Source: Ceratothoa steindachneri
Taxonomy: Eukaryota > Arthropoda > Malacostraca > Isopoda > Cymothoidae
Direction: 5' to 3'
DNA: 64,000 bases
Assembly (NCBI GenBank): GCA_963969495.1
Contig: OZ018324.1
Location: 155,276,672 to 155,340,671 of the forward strand
Part shown: piece after piece, positions 54,421 to 64,000 of the stretch
Position numbering within the stretch: the first letter of the stretch is position 1
How the letters are laid out: every line of letters starts with the position of its first letter
The notes under the pieces: model-generated
What the model was told of the DNA's origin: nothing
The model's database searches: none
What the model saw: the letters and a program-made list of their open reading frames with translations, nothing else
Translations under genes and position numbers: made by a program

Positions 54421-55770
54421 TCCCAGTACAAAGGGGATTTTAAGAAAGTCAAAACACTGGTGCGACAAGCTAAACGCGGTGAGGAACTTTGGGTCACCTC
54501 TCTCTACAAAGAGAACCCCAAATAATTCTTCCTGCTTGTCAATAGCTACAAACCGGTTCGCATAGGTCGCCAGAGAGACAAGGTTACGAATGAAATAGAT
54601 GGTCCTGTTCCGAGACCGAATGTTCACCTCGAATAAGGGAACAACTTATACGAAATAGTTGTAGATAGTGATGAAGTGGCGGCTAGGTTCGGGAATCTGA
54701 GTCCGTGTAAGTTTCCTGGTCCAGATGGCTCCCTTACCAGAATCCTTCTTGAATAGATCGCGCTCGAGTTGTAGACATTTTTCGCCTAGACTTTCCAAAA
54801 GCCTTCGATAAGGTGCCCCCACCGCAGGTTAATGAGTAAAGTCGGCGCGTGCCGTAAGCAGTGCCCTAAAAGTGGCCGACCTGATTGAGAACTGGTTGAC
54901 TGAAAGTCAGAGGGGCAGCCTCGAGGTGGATCCCGGTGACCAGCAGGGTGACCCAGGGCTGCAATGCACAATAGCAAAGTTCACGGACAATATCAAATTA
55001 GGTGGCGGGTTGGCTCGCACGAAGGAGTAAAACGCTTGAGAGATAGCCTTCACAGCTTAGGCAAGGGGTACGAGATGTATCAGATACCATCCAATCTTGA
55101 CAAGTGCAAGATGATACATATCGGTCACGCTAGCCCTCGGGAAGACTACAACTTGTTAGATAGACCTTTGGAGACGACCAAACTGGAGAAAGATTTAGAT
55201 GAGAAATTAATCAGCGACTTGAAGTTCTCCAGGAGATAACAGAGGTAGAGAAAAGGGGTCAGAGACTGTTTGGTACATAAAAAGACAAAATTTCTTTTCC
55301 GAAACAAGGAGATTGTGCTCACCCTGCACTACTTCCTGGTCCAGCCGCACCTTGACTACTCTGTACAATCCTGGTCACCATCTTTGCGCAAAGACATTGA
55401 ACTTCTAGAAAGGGTTCAGGGCAGGGCCACCAAACTAATCCCATCACTTAGACACAAAAGATACAGATTCCGCCTACGAGAATTGGGGCTGTTCTCGCTG
55501 GAGACGCGCCGTATACGTAGCCAGCTCATCGAAATGAATATAATTATACGGACAATAGAAAAGGTAGACTACAGGAAGTTGTTCACATTAGGTATGAATC
55601 ACACTCGCAACCACAGTTACAAGTTAGATCTACCCTAATTTAGGAATACCGTTTGCGGGAACATTTTCTGGTACAAAATCTGCAACAGTTGTAGACATCT
55701 TTCAGCAGAGGTGGTGAAGAGTTCAAGCCTTGGTTGGACAAAGTACTGCACGAGGTTGAATAGATACGAC
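54421..55770 (+). pseudogene. second CR1/L2-type LINE, internally deleted
   Basis: A different CR1/L2 subfamily. YKGDFKKVKTLVRQAKRGEE (about 54428) and SPCKFPGPDGS (about 54700) precede the RT. FRLDFPKAFDKVPPPQ (about 54780) is followed by loss of the middle RT: there is no catalytic FADD. Then come NLDKCKMIHIGH (about 55095), EKDLDEKLISDLKFSRR, and an open C-terminal frame (55270-55638) with FRNKEIVLTLHYFLVQPHLD, SLRKDIELLERVQGRATKLI and SLETRRIRSQLIEM. Dead copy. Confidence 0.83.
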
Positions 55771-56215
55771 GCTTTTACTTTCTAAGAATGGATAGAAGAT
55801 CTTTTAAGGTTTCCATATTACTAGTGACTCCTTGTGTTACTCACTCTCTTTCGCGCCTTATCCCTTCTCACATATCTCCACTCACGTCTACCCTCTCCCA
55901 TCTCATTCCTTACCCACACTCTCACCTCCCCCCTTCTCCCATCGTTCTCCAGTCTCTCTCTCTCTCTATGCTTGCCTGCCTGTCTGTCTCTGTCTTTCCC
56001 ATCTTTATTTCGCCCTCTCTCCCTCTCCTCTCTGTCTTCCCCTCTCTCCACATCTCTATCTTCTTCCTATCCCACGCCCTTCCTCTCTCTCCCTCCCCAT
56101 CTTCCAACCCAGCTCTTTCCCTCACTCACTCCTGTTCTCCCTCCTTCCCTCTCCGTATCTCCCCTCTTCCTTTTATCTCTCCCTCTCTCTTTCCCTCTCT
56201 TTCTCATTATTCCAG
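55771..56215. repeat. TC-rich low-complexity tract
   Basis: Pyrimidine-rich plus strand (CTCTCTCCCTCTC words). Long open frames here in several phases are composition artefacts. Confidence 0.8.
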
Positions 56216-56475
56216 AGTAGAAGATATCAGTGCTTCATTGAAAATTCGGATAGTCGTAAAATCTTAGGCAAGTAGGTTGCAGAACTTTTGTTTAATTGTA
56301 TGCGAAAACTAACGAGGGCATCTCTCTTAGATAATTTTCAAGAAGAGATCTATAATGAAAATGTAAAGAAACGTGAAGTGAAAACTTGTGGAAGATATAT
56401 AGCTGCCAAGTGTAGGCCATGAATGGTCTTTTGCAGTCTCCTTCTTTTCTTATGTTCTTATGTTCTTATATGCTT
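56216..56475 (+). mobile_element. CR1/L2 3' tail with TTCTTATG repeats
   Basis: Ends in TTCTTATG tandem units (about 56442-56468), preceded by a GCCATGAATGGTCTTTTGCA block. TTCTTATG-type octamer tails are characteristic of CR1/L2 3' ends. It is likely the tail of the element at 54421, separated by the TC tract. Confidence 0.55.
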
Positions 56476-57533
<1,058 letters not shown>

Positions 57534-57788
57534 TAGGATCATGCTAATAATAACACTGTCTAACAAAATTTAACTTTTTGTCGGCTACAAAGATTAGAAT
57601 AACATTTTTTATGTAAGTTTATGTATAGATTTCAAAAATGGAAGCCATTCTTATCGAAATAACCATTTTTTTGTAAGTTGCCAATTACTATTTTTGTCAA
57701 ATTTGAAGATCTGAACGAATTTCATGCTCTTATTTTCAGGTTATTTAACTAAATAAAATTATAAAAATAAGCAACAATTTTAATTAAA

Positions 57789-58094
57789 ATGCCAAGAAGA
57801 CAGTATAAAAATAGCCCAGATAAATTCTGCTACATATGTGGTTCAGTAACATTTAAAAAAAATAAAAGTAAAATTTCTTCTCTAGTAAAAAAACTATATA
57901 ATTGTATTTTGGATGTCAAATTGGTGACCAAGATAAACCATGGGCACCACATATATGTTGCACGACATGCTTTAATTCTTTATCAAATTGGCCTAAAGGA
58001 AAAATAAAAAGCCTTCAATGTGGTGTTCGAATGGTAATACGAGATCCCCAAGATCATGCCACTGACTGCTATTTCTGTTTGGTAGACATACAAA
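57789..58094 (+). pseudogene. exon 1 of an uncharacterised transposon-like gene (PRRKYKNSPD family)
   Basis: Begins MPRRQYKNSPDKFCYICGSV, the hallmark start of a multi-copy invertebrate protein family of unknown function. A one-base shift near 57900 leads to FGCQIGDQDKPWAPHICCTT and RDPQDHATDCYFCLVDIQ. Cys/His pairs (CYIC, ICCTTC, CYFC) suggest a zinc-binding N-terminal domain. It ends at a GTAGGT donor. Family recognition is from the motif; function is unknown. Confidence 0.7.
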
Positions 58095-58255
58095 GTAGGT
58101 ATTTGTTTATTGGCCACTGTACCTATATTTTGAAGTAGTATACTGTAATATTATTTTTTTTGAATATAAAATTAATTCAGTTTAGAACAACTTTATTGTA
58201 ATCACACATATGTACATAATTTTAAATTTTATGCATAGAATTTCCATACTTTTAG
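58095..58255 (+). other. 161-bp GT-AG intron of the PRRKYKNSPD-family copy
   Basis: GTAGGT at the 5' side and ATACTTTTAG at the 3' side. Removing it restores a Ser codon and rejoins two segments that are adjacent in the family. AT content is about 78 per cent. Confidence 0.65.
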
Positions 58256-59345
58256 GTAAAACAACGAAGTGCGCTTCAGCTGTGGTATATCTCAACTTTA
58301 GATCTGCTATTCGGCCTAGACCTCATTCAAAAGACATTCCAGTACCTGAACCACCTGCAGAAATTGTTTTGTCTAACTCTGATGAATCAGATATGAAATC
58401 ATGTGAACCAGAAACTGAAATTTATGTTCCTGAAACTGTTGATACTACTCCAAAACCTTTCTCACAACTTGATCTAGATGATCTTGTAAGAGATCTAAAC
58501 TTAACAAAGCAACATAGTGAATTACTGGCCTCGAGACTAACAGAAAGAAATTTAGTAGCAGAAGATGTTCGAATTACTAAGATTCGCATTCTATCAAACA
58601 ATTTACAAGACAAATTTTCATTTGACAACAATTTATGCTACTGTAATAATATTCCACTTCTCTTTGAAGAATTAGATATACATTATGAACCCAGTCAATG
58701 GAGACTTTTCATTGACGCTTCTTTCTATACATAGTAGTAAAGCTGTGCTTCTGCATAATGGAAATAAACTACCATCGATACCAATAGCTAACTCTGTTGT
58801 TTTGAAAGAAACTTATGAGAATTTAGATTTCATTTTAAAAAGCATTAAATACAGTGAACATAAATGGTTGATTTGTGCTGACCTTAAAGTAGTAACCATT
58901 TTAAATGGTTTGCAGTCAGGCTACGCAAAATTCATGTGTTTTTTGTGCCAATGGGATAGTAGAGCTCGTGGAGAACATTACATACGCTCAGAATGGCCTT
59001 TAAGAGAAGAGACAAAAGTAGGTTGTCTTAATGTCATACCTGAACCATTGGTTACTAAGGAAAACATAATTTTGCCACCACTTCACATAAAATTAGGTTT
59101 GATGAAACAATTTGTGAATGCCTTAAAGCATGACCAGCCATCCTTCATATATTTAAAAACAAAATTTCCTAGCTTGTTGACTTTTGCTGTACCCTTCACA
59201 GATACAGACAAGATGTTCTACATAAAAAGAAGCCTAAATATTCTAAAAACATATGACTATTCTATAGATTTCAGCAATTTTGAAAAAATCTTCAATCTTC
59301 ATTATTTTTTTAAATATATTTTTATAATACCACACTGTGAAATGC
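58256..59345 (+). pseudogene. exon 2 of the PRRKYKNSPD-family gene, C-terminally truncated
   Basis: Reads KTTKCASAVVYLNFRSAIRP, HSKDIPVPEPPAE, an acidic/Pro linker, LNLTKQHSELLASRLTERNL and EPSQWRLFIDASF. A one-base shift near 58725 leads to SSKAVLLHNGNKLPSIPIAN, KWLICADLKVVTILNGLQSG, KFMCFLCQWDSRARGEHY and PPLHIKLGLMKQFVNALKHD. Identity with the family fades after about 59180 and the frame ends at 59348. The usual H-rich C-terminal region (HSHLDYF...SEEQGERFHQD) is missing. Confidence 0.72.
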
Positions 59346-59348
59346 ATT

Positions 59349-59601
59349 AAAAGGACTTATAAATTTCTTTTGATGAATAAGCTTTTTGTTTCCACTTATC
59401 TTTGTACTTTTTGTAAATTAAAATAAAAATAATAACAAATATTTCATACTTCTATATATTGAATAATCTAATATTAATAAAAAAATAAATGTGCAGATAA
59501 TAAAAAACTGAAGTCATTTTATGAAAGATAAAGGTTATTTTCGTAATCTACTCAAACAACTACATAGGAAAACTACTTTCTTATCTCTGTAGCTAAATCA
59601 T
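59349..59601. other. AT-rich spacer
   Basis: No feature recognised. Confidence 0.3.
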
Positions 59602-60772
59602 TGTTGGACAGTCTATATCGTGGTATATGGCCAGTATGTAGGTACGTTTGTTCGGTACATGAATAACTCCGTTCCTTTTTTTTCTCTAAGACTGCTTTAC
59701 TTTCATTTATCTTTTGTTTTGATTCTTTAACCAGGGAGGATTCGTAATATTATATATCTATTGCCATATGCAGCGTTTCGAGGATTTAATTAAACAACTA
59801 GGGCAAAAATATACTTTTAATTACATAAAAAAATGAAATATTAAAACTTTAAATATACTAAGGCTATAATAAGAGGATCTAAATAAAAATGAATACTACC
59901 AATGAGTACTACGCGATGGTTGACTCAAAAAATTCACTTTAGTACAGAATGGTAACTAAAGAACATAAATAAGTTGGGTTTCTTTTACCTTTAAATAAAT
60001 GGGAGTCGGGCGTGGGATGACCTTGAACGAGAATCTCGTTTAGGCGATGTTCGATGCGTTAGTTGTCACGGACGTGAGGCTGAATCGGACGCACAGCTGT
60101 TCGTCTCGCTGCGCGAATCCCGAGGTAGGTGAGGCGCGCGGCGATGGTGCTTCTTGACTTGACGATATAAGCGAGGGGATTGTGGATGTACGATTATTCC
60201 AATGCTTGGGTTACACTTGCAGGCTTCTCGATGATGAGACATGACCAAAAGGTGAATATTGTCTCGAGTGGAACTTCACATTTGTGTTCCTCAATGGTGA
60301 GAGATATCTCTGTTTTTATTCGAAAAACTGAGATAGGGAGTTTATTTACACGAGATGGGTATGGCAGTGATTTTCTATACTGATGGTCTACTCTTCGATG
60401 TGACCAAAAGGAATATCATCGAAAAGAAAAATCCCGCTCGGTTCCACTTCTTCTTGATTTCCGGTTTGACTCCGGTACTCGTCTGCTCTTCTTCTCTCTA
60501 TTGCTACCTCGATTCTACTCTTCTTTTCTCCAGAGCGATTTATATATACCTCAATTATCCCCTGTGGGAAGAGGAGGGGAGATGAGTGCCGACCTTTAAG
60601 ACTCTCTTCTAGGGCATCACCTTTTAACGTTGTGACCCTTAGCCCTTCTGGTCTCTTCTGGTTTACGTCGGAGAAAGTGAAATTTCGTCTATTTGGCGAA
60701 AATAGACCTAAATAATAGGAGGGGGCAGTGAGACTGTTCATAGAGATTTTTATTCTAAACGCTATCTCACCC
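59602..60772 (-). mobile_element. probable divergent gypsy LTR (LTR D)
   Basis: On the minus strand a polypurine tract AAAGGAGGG (plus 60773-60781) directly precedes TGAGATAGCG, like the tract and TGTGATAGAACG start of LTR B. The left end, TGTTGGACAG followed by a TATATCGTGGTATATGG segment, loosely resembles the left end of LTR A. A TATA-box-like GGTATATATAAATC lies at about 60548-60535 minus. No coding is seen. Boundaries are tentative. Confidence 0.4.
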
Positions 60773-62589
60773 TCCTTTGTTTATACTAACGTGCTTCGAA
60801 ATCTGCTGATGGTAATCCTTCTTTGCGAGCTATATCAAGGATTGTTTTGGGACAGCGGGACAAAAGGGAAAGGGGGGAGGGTAAAGTATCGGCTTATATG
60901 CCACGTAACTGTTGACGCTGTGTAACCGAACTAGCGTCTGTTTGGTCCTCGCGATATTGACTTTCCCACAGTGTAATAAATATAAACTTTGCTGCCGCAA
61001 TGAAGAAAGGAGTAGCTATGAACTAATTGGGATAGAGAAGACATTGATAGTAGTAGTAGTGAATAAAGGAACAATAACAATGTCCCTTGTTTTTATATGT
61101 TTGCCAGACCAGGTGCCAGTAACATCTATTCAATTATAGGAAAAAAAATATTATCTTGGGACACAAATCAGCCAATTAGGTTTTATGTATTTTAGCCAGA
61201 GACTTCGAGGCGACTCGTGGGAAAGGAGATGTATCAGTGATAATGAGTTGCTTTTATTATGTTCTTTTCTTATGTTCTTATGTGTGTTTGTATGTTTTGT
61301 GCGTCGTTGTTTATCTCGATGTGTCATCGGTTAAAGAGAGAGAGATTTTATATTTGAGTTGATAACCAAAGTTTGTTCGAATGAGTGTCTGTCAAATATG
61401 ACAGTGTGAAAGAAGTGGAAAGTAATAAAGGTATTAAAGGTGATTAAAGTTAATGAGTTTGGGAAAGGAGGAATTCACTATATAACACACCAGGTATGAG
61501 ATATTATAGGCAAACTGCGAAATGTGATCAAGTCCATTACAAAACATTCACGCATTTTCAAAAATTTGAATTAATAATAAAACACATGTCGCGGATGTTA
61601 ATCACATTTTGCATGCCTTTGATTGTTATAAGGCCACAAAGTAACATCGTGAGACACTAACTAAATGGAAATGCAACTAGAGATGTGGAACAATGCAATT
61701 GAATGCAAGTTTTCTTTTACATAACATCTCTTAAATGAGAGATAATGAACATGGGTAAGCGAAATATATTATACAAGGTAATGCATTGGAACAATAAAAA
61801 ATAACAAATACAATGAGAAATCAGAGTATTTTTTATATAATACTACGTGATCCATGAAAATAAAACCCATAAAAAGCCTTAGATTCTTAATATTTTATTT
61901 CTTTCACTAAAACTATATATCATTCGAAAGAGTATAGTTACAAATTTATTATCAAATATGTATTATTATTTTTTTATGTTAATCTTTAAAATGTGATCTA
62001 GTGTTTTCAAGAATTCCAATAGTATTTTGCATGGGAGTTTTGCATCACTTTATCAAGAGTGTAGATGTTATGTCCCTTACTTTAGTGCTAATGGCTGCCT
62101 TCAGTTTTGTTTTTATTCTTTAAGTCTTAGTCATGTACCATTCTATAAACTTAAAGCTATCTTCTTTCGAAATAAGTGCAAGGTTTTATACAAGAACTTA
62201 TACTTTAAAAGTTACTGGATTCCCTTTTGGTTACCACTTCTTTGGATCACCCTACATATAAAATTCCTCTCGCGGAATATGACGAGTGATAAAATATGAC
62301 ATTTTTGTACGATATATTTATAAAATACTTTTTTTTCGATGAATACATGTAACTTGATAAAGGATTATCAAATAACACAAGCCTCTCGTCGATTATGATG
62401 AGCAAAATTTAGCGAAATATATTTTTCTTGGCGAACACATTGAAAATAATAAAAAAATGACATGAAGATGGTACATGAAAATTTGCGAAAGCAAATTCCC
62501 GTTGTTGGGTGCCTGGAGTGATAAAAAATAAAAGAGTATCAAGAGGAAGTATGTTGTTCTTGGAATGCACTTGATTGTTTGACCTAAAC
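60773..62589. other. non-coding, probably the internal 3' region of a decayed gypsy element
   Basis: No open frame with a recognised motif. A TTCTTTTCTTATGTTCTTAT stretch near 61260 resembles a CR1/L2 tail, so a LINE fragment may also be present. AT-rich from 61400 to 62580. Confidence 0.3.
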
Positions 62590-63430
62590 TTCTATTTCAT
62601 AGTCTTCCTTGACTGCGAGGAAGAAGTGAAGCCATTCTTGACCTCGGGTGACATGGTAGGAATATGTGCATGTTTCATGCTTTCTTGTTCCCTTGTAGTG
62701 TATGTTTGTGTGCGTGTTTTTTAGGAACACCTTGTAAGGGCCTGAATAGGGTGTAGAGAAACTAGCAAGCAATTGCATGTCTTAAACAAGACTTGCGAGC
62801 ATTCCTTCAGGTCCTTTTGATAAATAAAGCATCCCTGGGCTGCCCATTCCCGCGAGCTGAAGGGCTTGACCGAATTAATCAAATCGTGCAGGTCTAGGAC
62901 AAATTGGTTTTGGAGAGGGTCATTGGCTCGAGTGAAGAAAAGGTCATTGAGGATATGAAGCTTAAGACCATGAAAATTCGATATTCGCTTTTTGCGAGTT
63001 GCGTATTAACAAAATATCGACAGACAGGTTGTGTAGTCACTTAGCTGGATGTTTAAATCTTAATATTGCCTTACCTCTTAGATATGATAGACTTGTAAAT
63101 ATGTGTTCAGTAGCCGCGAACTTTAGGAGTTGTGTGAATAATTCCAATCAAAGTTACAGTGGTGGGGAAGGGTCCCAATACACCAATGTGTATTGTGTGA
63201 AAGCAACTGTCTGAGATTGAGAATTGTGTACATGCAAACAGCGATACCTTTTATCCGTTCTATAATTTTTTCCACACGATTGTGCAAGATTGTGGTGCTG
63301 ATCGAATACAAGCCGCCTGAATTTGGAGGAGAAATAAGGTCGAGTCGAACGAGATCTACAGAGACTTTTGGAGTGGTCGGCAAGAAGTGATCTCAACCCC
63401 AACTCATCGGACTGCACAATTGCTAACACT
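62590..63430 (-). pseudogene. Ty3/gypsy integrase remnants
   Basis: Minus strand, three frames. RRLVFDQHHNLAQSCGKNYR (about 63315-63255) resembles the integrase zinc-binding segment (RR.VFd.iHnLsHpG.k.t). FVLDLHDLINSVKPFSSREW (about 62905-62850), then KDLKECSQVLF and ASFSTPYSGPYKVFLKNTH (about 62770-62700), resemble the end of gypsy integrases (Fv.dL...l...P...h, ..l.tc.hVFlR, PY.GPykVl). Many disruptions; the catalytic DDE core is not readable. It fits a minus-strand element whose 3' LTR would be LTR D. Confidence 0.55.
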
Positions 63431-64000
63431 TAATAATTCATATGTATGGTGATATTGACTGAATTGTGAGAAGGTATTAGTGAGTTCCTGGTAACGGTTC
63501 TCAAAAAGAGAACTGTGCCTCCGCCATCCTGACGGGAGCTCGGGAAAAGCACATCGATGGGATTCTCTAACCAGAAATGTGCGTCATGTCGCTTGTGAAT
63601 TGTGCTTTGAGTTCAAAGATGCAAACTTCTCTCGGTGAATGTTTTGTCGAGTTAGAGCGGAAGGCACTGATGTTTTCTTGGCAGTCGGTAGAATGTGAAA
63701 TTGTTTTGCGTCGAGAGGGTTTTTAAAGTGTTTTATAGCTAGGAATATAATCAATAATTCTATGCTGAAGGGGAAATATTGAGTTAAGGGCTTTTGAAAG
63801 ATTATCTAAAATTCCTTATGGTATACCATTCTTCACCTAAGCATTTGTCTCCATGTTCAATGGATCTGTGATCAAACGTAGTGGACAATTCTTTTTCAGA
63901 CTTAGGAGAAGGGTCGCTCCCACTGCATGTTTTACGATGTTAAGGAGTCTTTTTTCGCCTCATCGACCCATGCTAAGGAATAATTAGGACGGCGTTTATT
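63431..64000. other. no gene recognised
   Basis: Probably the upstream part of the decayed gypsy element. It contains a small hairpin GTTCTC-AAAAA-GAGAAC near 63498-63514. Confidence 0.3.

Noticed and set aside
55800..56267. Three overlapping Ser/Leu/Pro-rich ORFs of 128-159 codons
   Set aside because: They lie in a TC-rich low-complexity tract and are open in all three phases, so composition explains them.

Overview
The window is animal, almost certainly arthropod, genomic DNA that is mostly transposable elements. The evidence is GT-AG split coding exons, AT-rich spacers, very long (TA)n and (CT)n tracts, and the element mix: Penelope-like elements, CR1/L2 and Jockey/I-type LINEs, Mos1-like mariners, a hAT and Ty3/gypsy elements. 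A short CCTAA run of the arthropod telomere type is also present. A crustacean is my best guess; this is inference from the repeat repertoire, not a database match.

Layout. 1-24 kb is a LINE cluster. LINE-A has four copies: 1-1610 minus; 2859-3648 minus; 5290-9900 plus, with both ORFs open; 18130-23270 plus, decayed. A fifth, interrupted ORF1 lies at 15007-17130. LINE-B (10160-14700) is a second, decayed family whose 5' leader is related to that of LINE-A copy 4. A Penelope element (PLE-1, 3650-5290) carries a 5' inversion. 17-27 kb holds ends of two further Penelope families (PLE-2, PLE-3). Their 3' ends repeatedly abut (TA)n tracts and carry hammerhead-like folds. 27-32 kb has a decayed mariner-like gene split by a solo LTR, a three-unit satellite, an L2/CR1 esterase-APE fragment, a piece of an uncharacterised transposase-like protein and a truncated mariner.

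33.5-49.3 kb contains the only convincing host gene. Five phase-compatible minus-strand exons resemble the N-terminal lipid-transport domain of the vitellogenin/apolipophorin/MTP superfamily. The intron between the second and third visible exons holds a nest: an inverted-repeat element, split by a hAT with an 8-bp target duplication, itself split by a Ty3/gypsy element. The gypsy gag-pol frame has lost the RT catalytic core in frame.

49.4-57.5 kb has a solo LTR of the same gypsy family, a long degenerate CT-rich satellite interrupted by CR1 copies, and a 330-bp (TA)n tract. 57.8-59.3 kb is a broken copy of a widespread uncharacterised transposon-like gene that keeps a GT-AG intron. 59.6-63.5 kb appears to be another decayed gypsy element, with a probable LTR and integrase remnants. 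No rRNA, tRNA or CRISPR was recognised. Boundaries given for repeats are by-eye estimates unless an exact junction is described.
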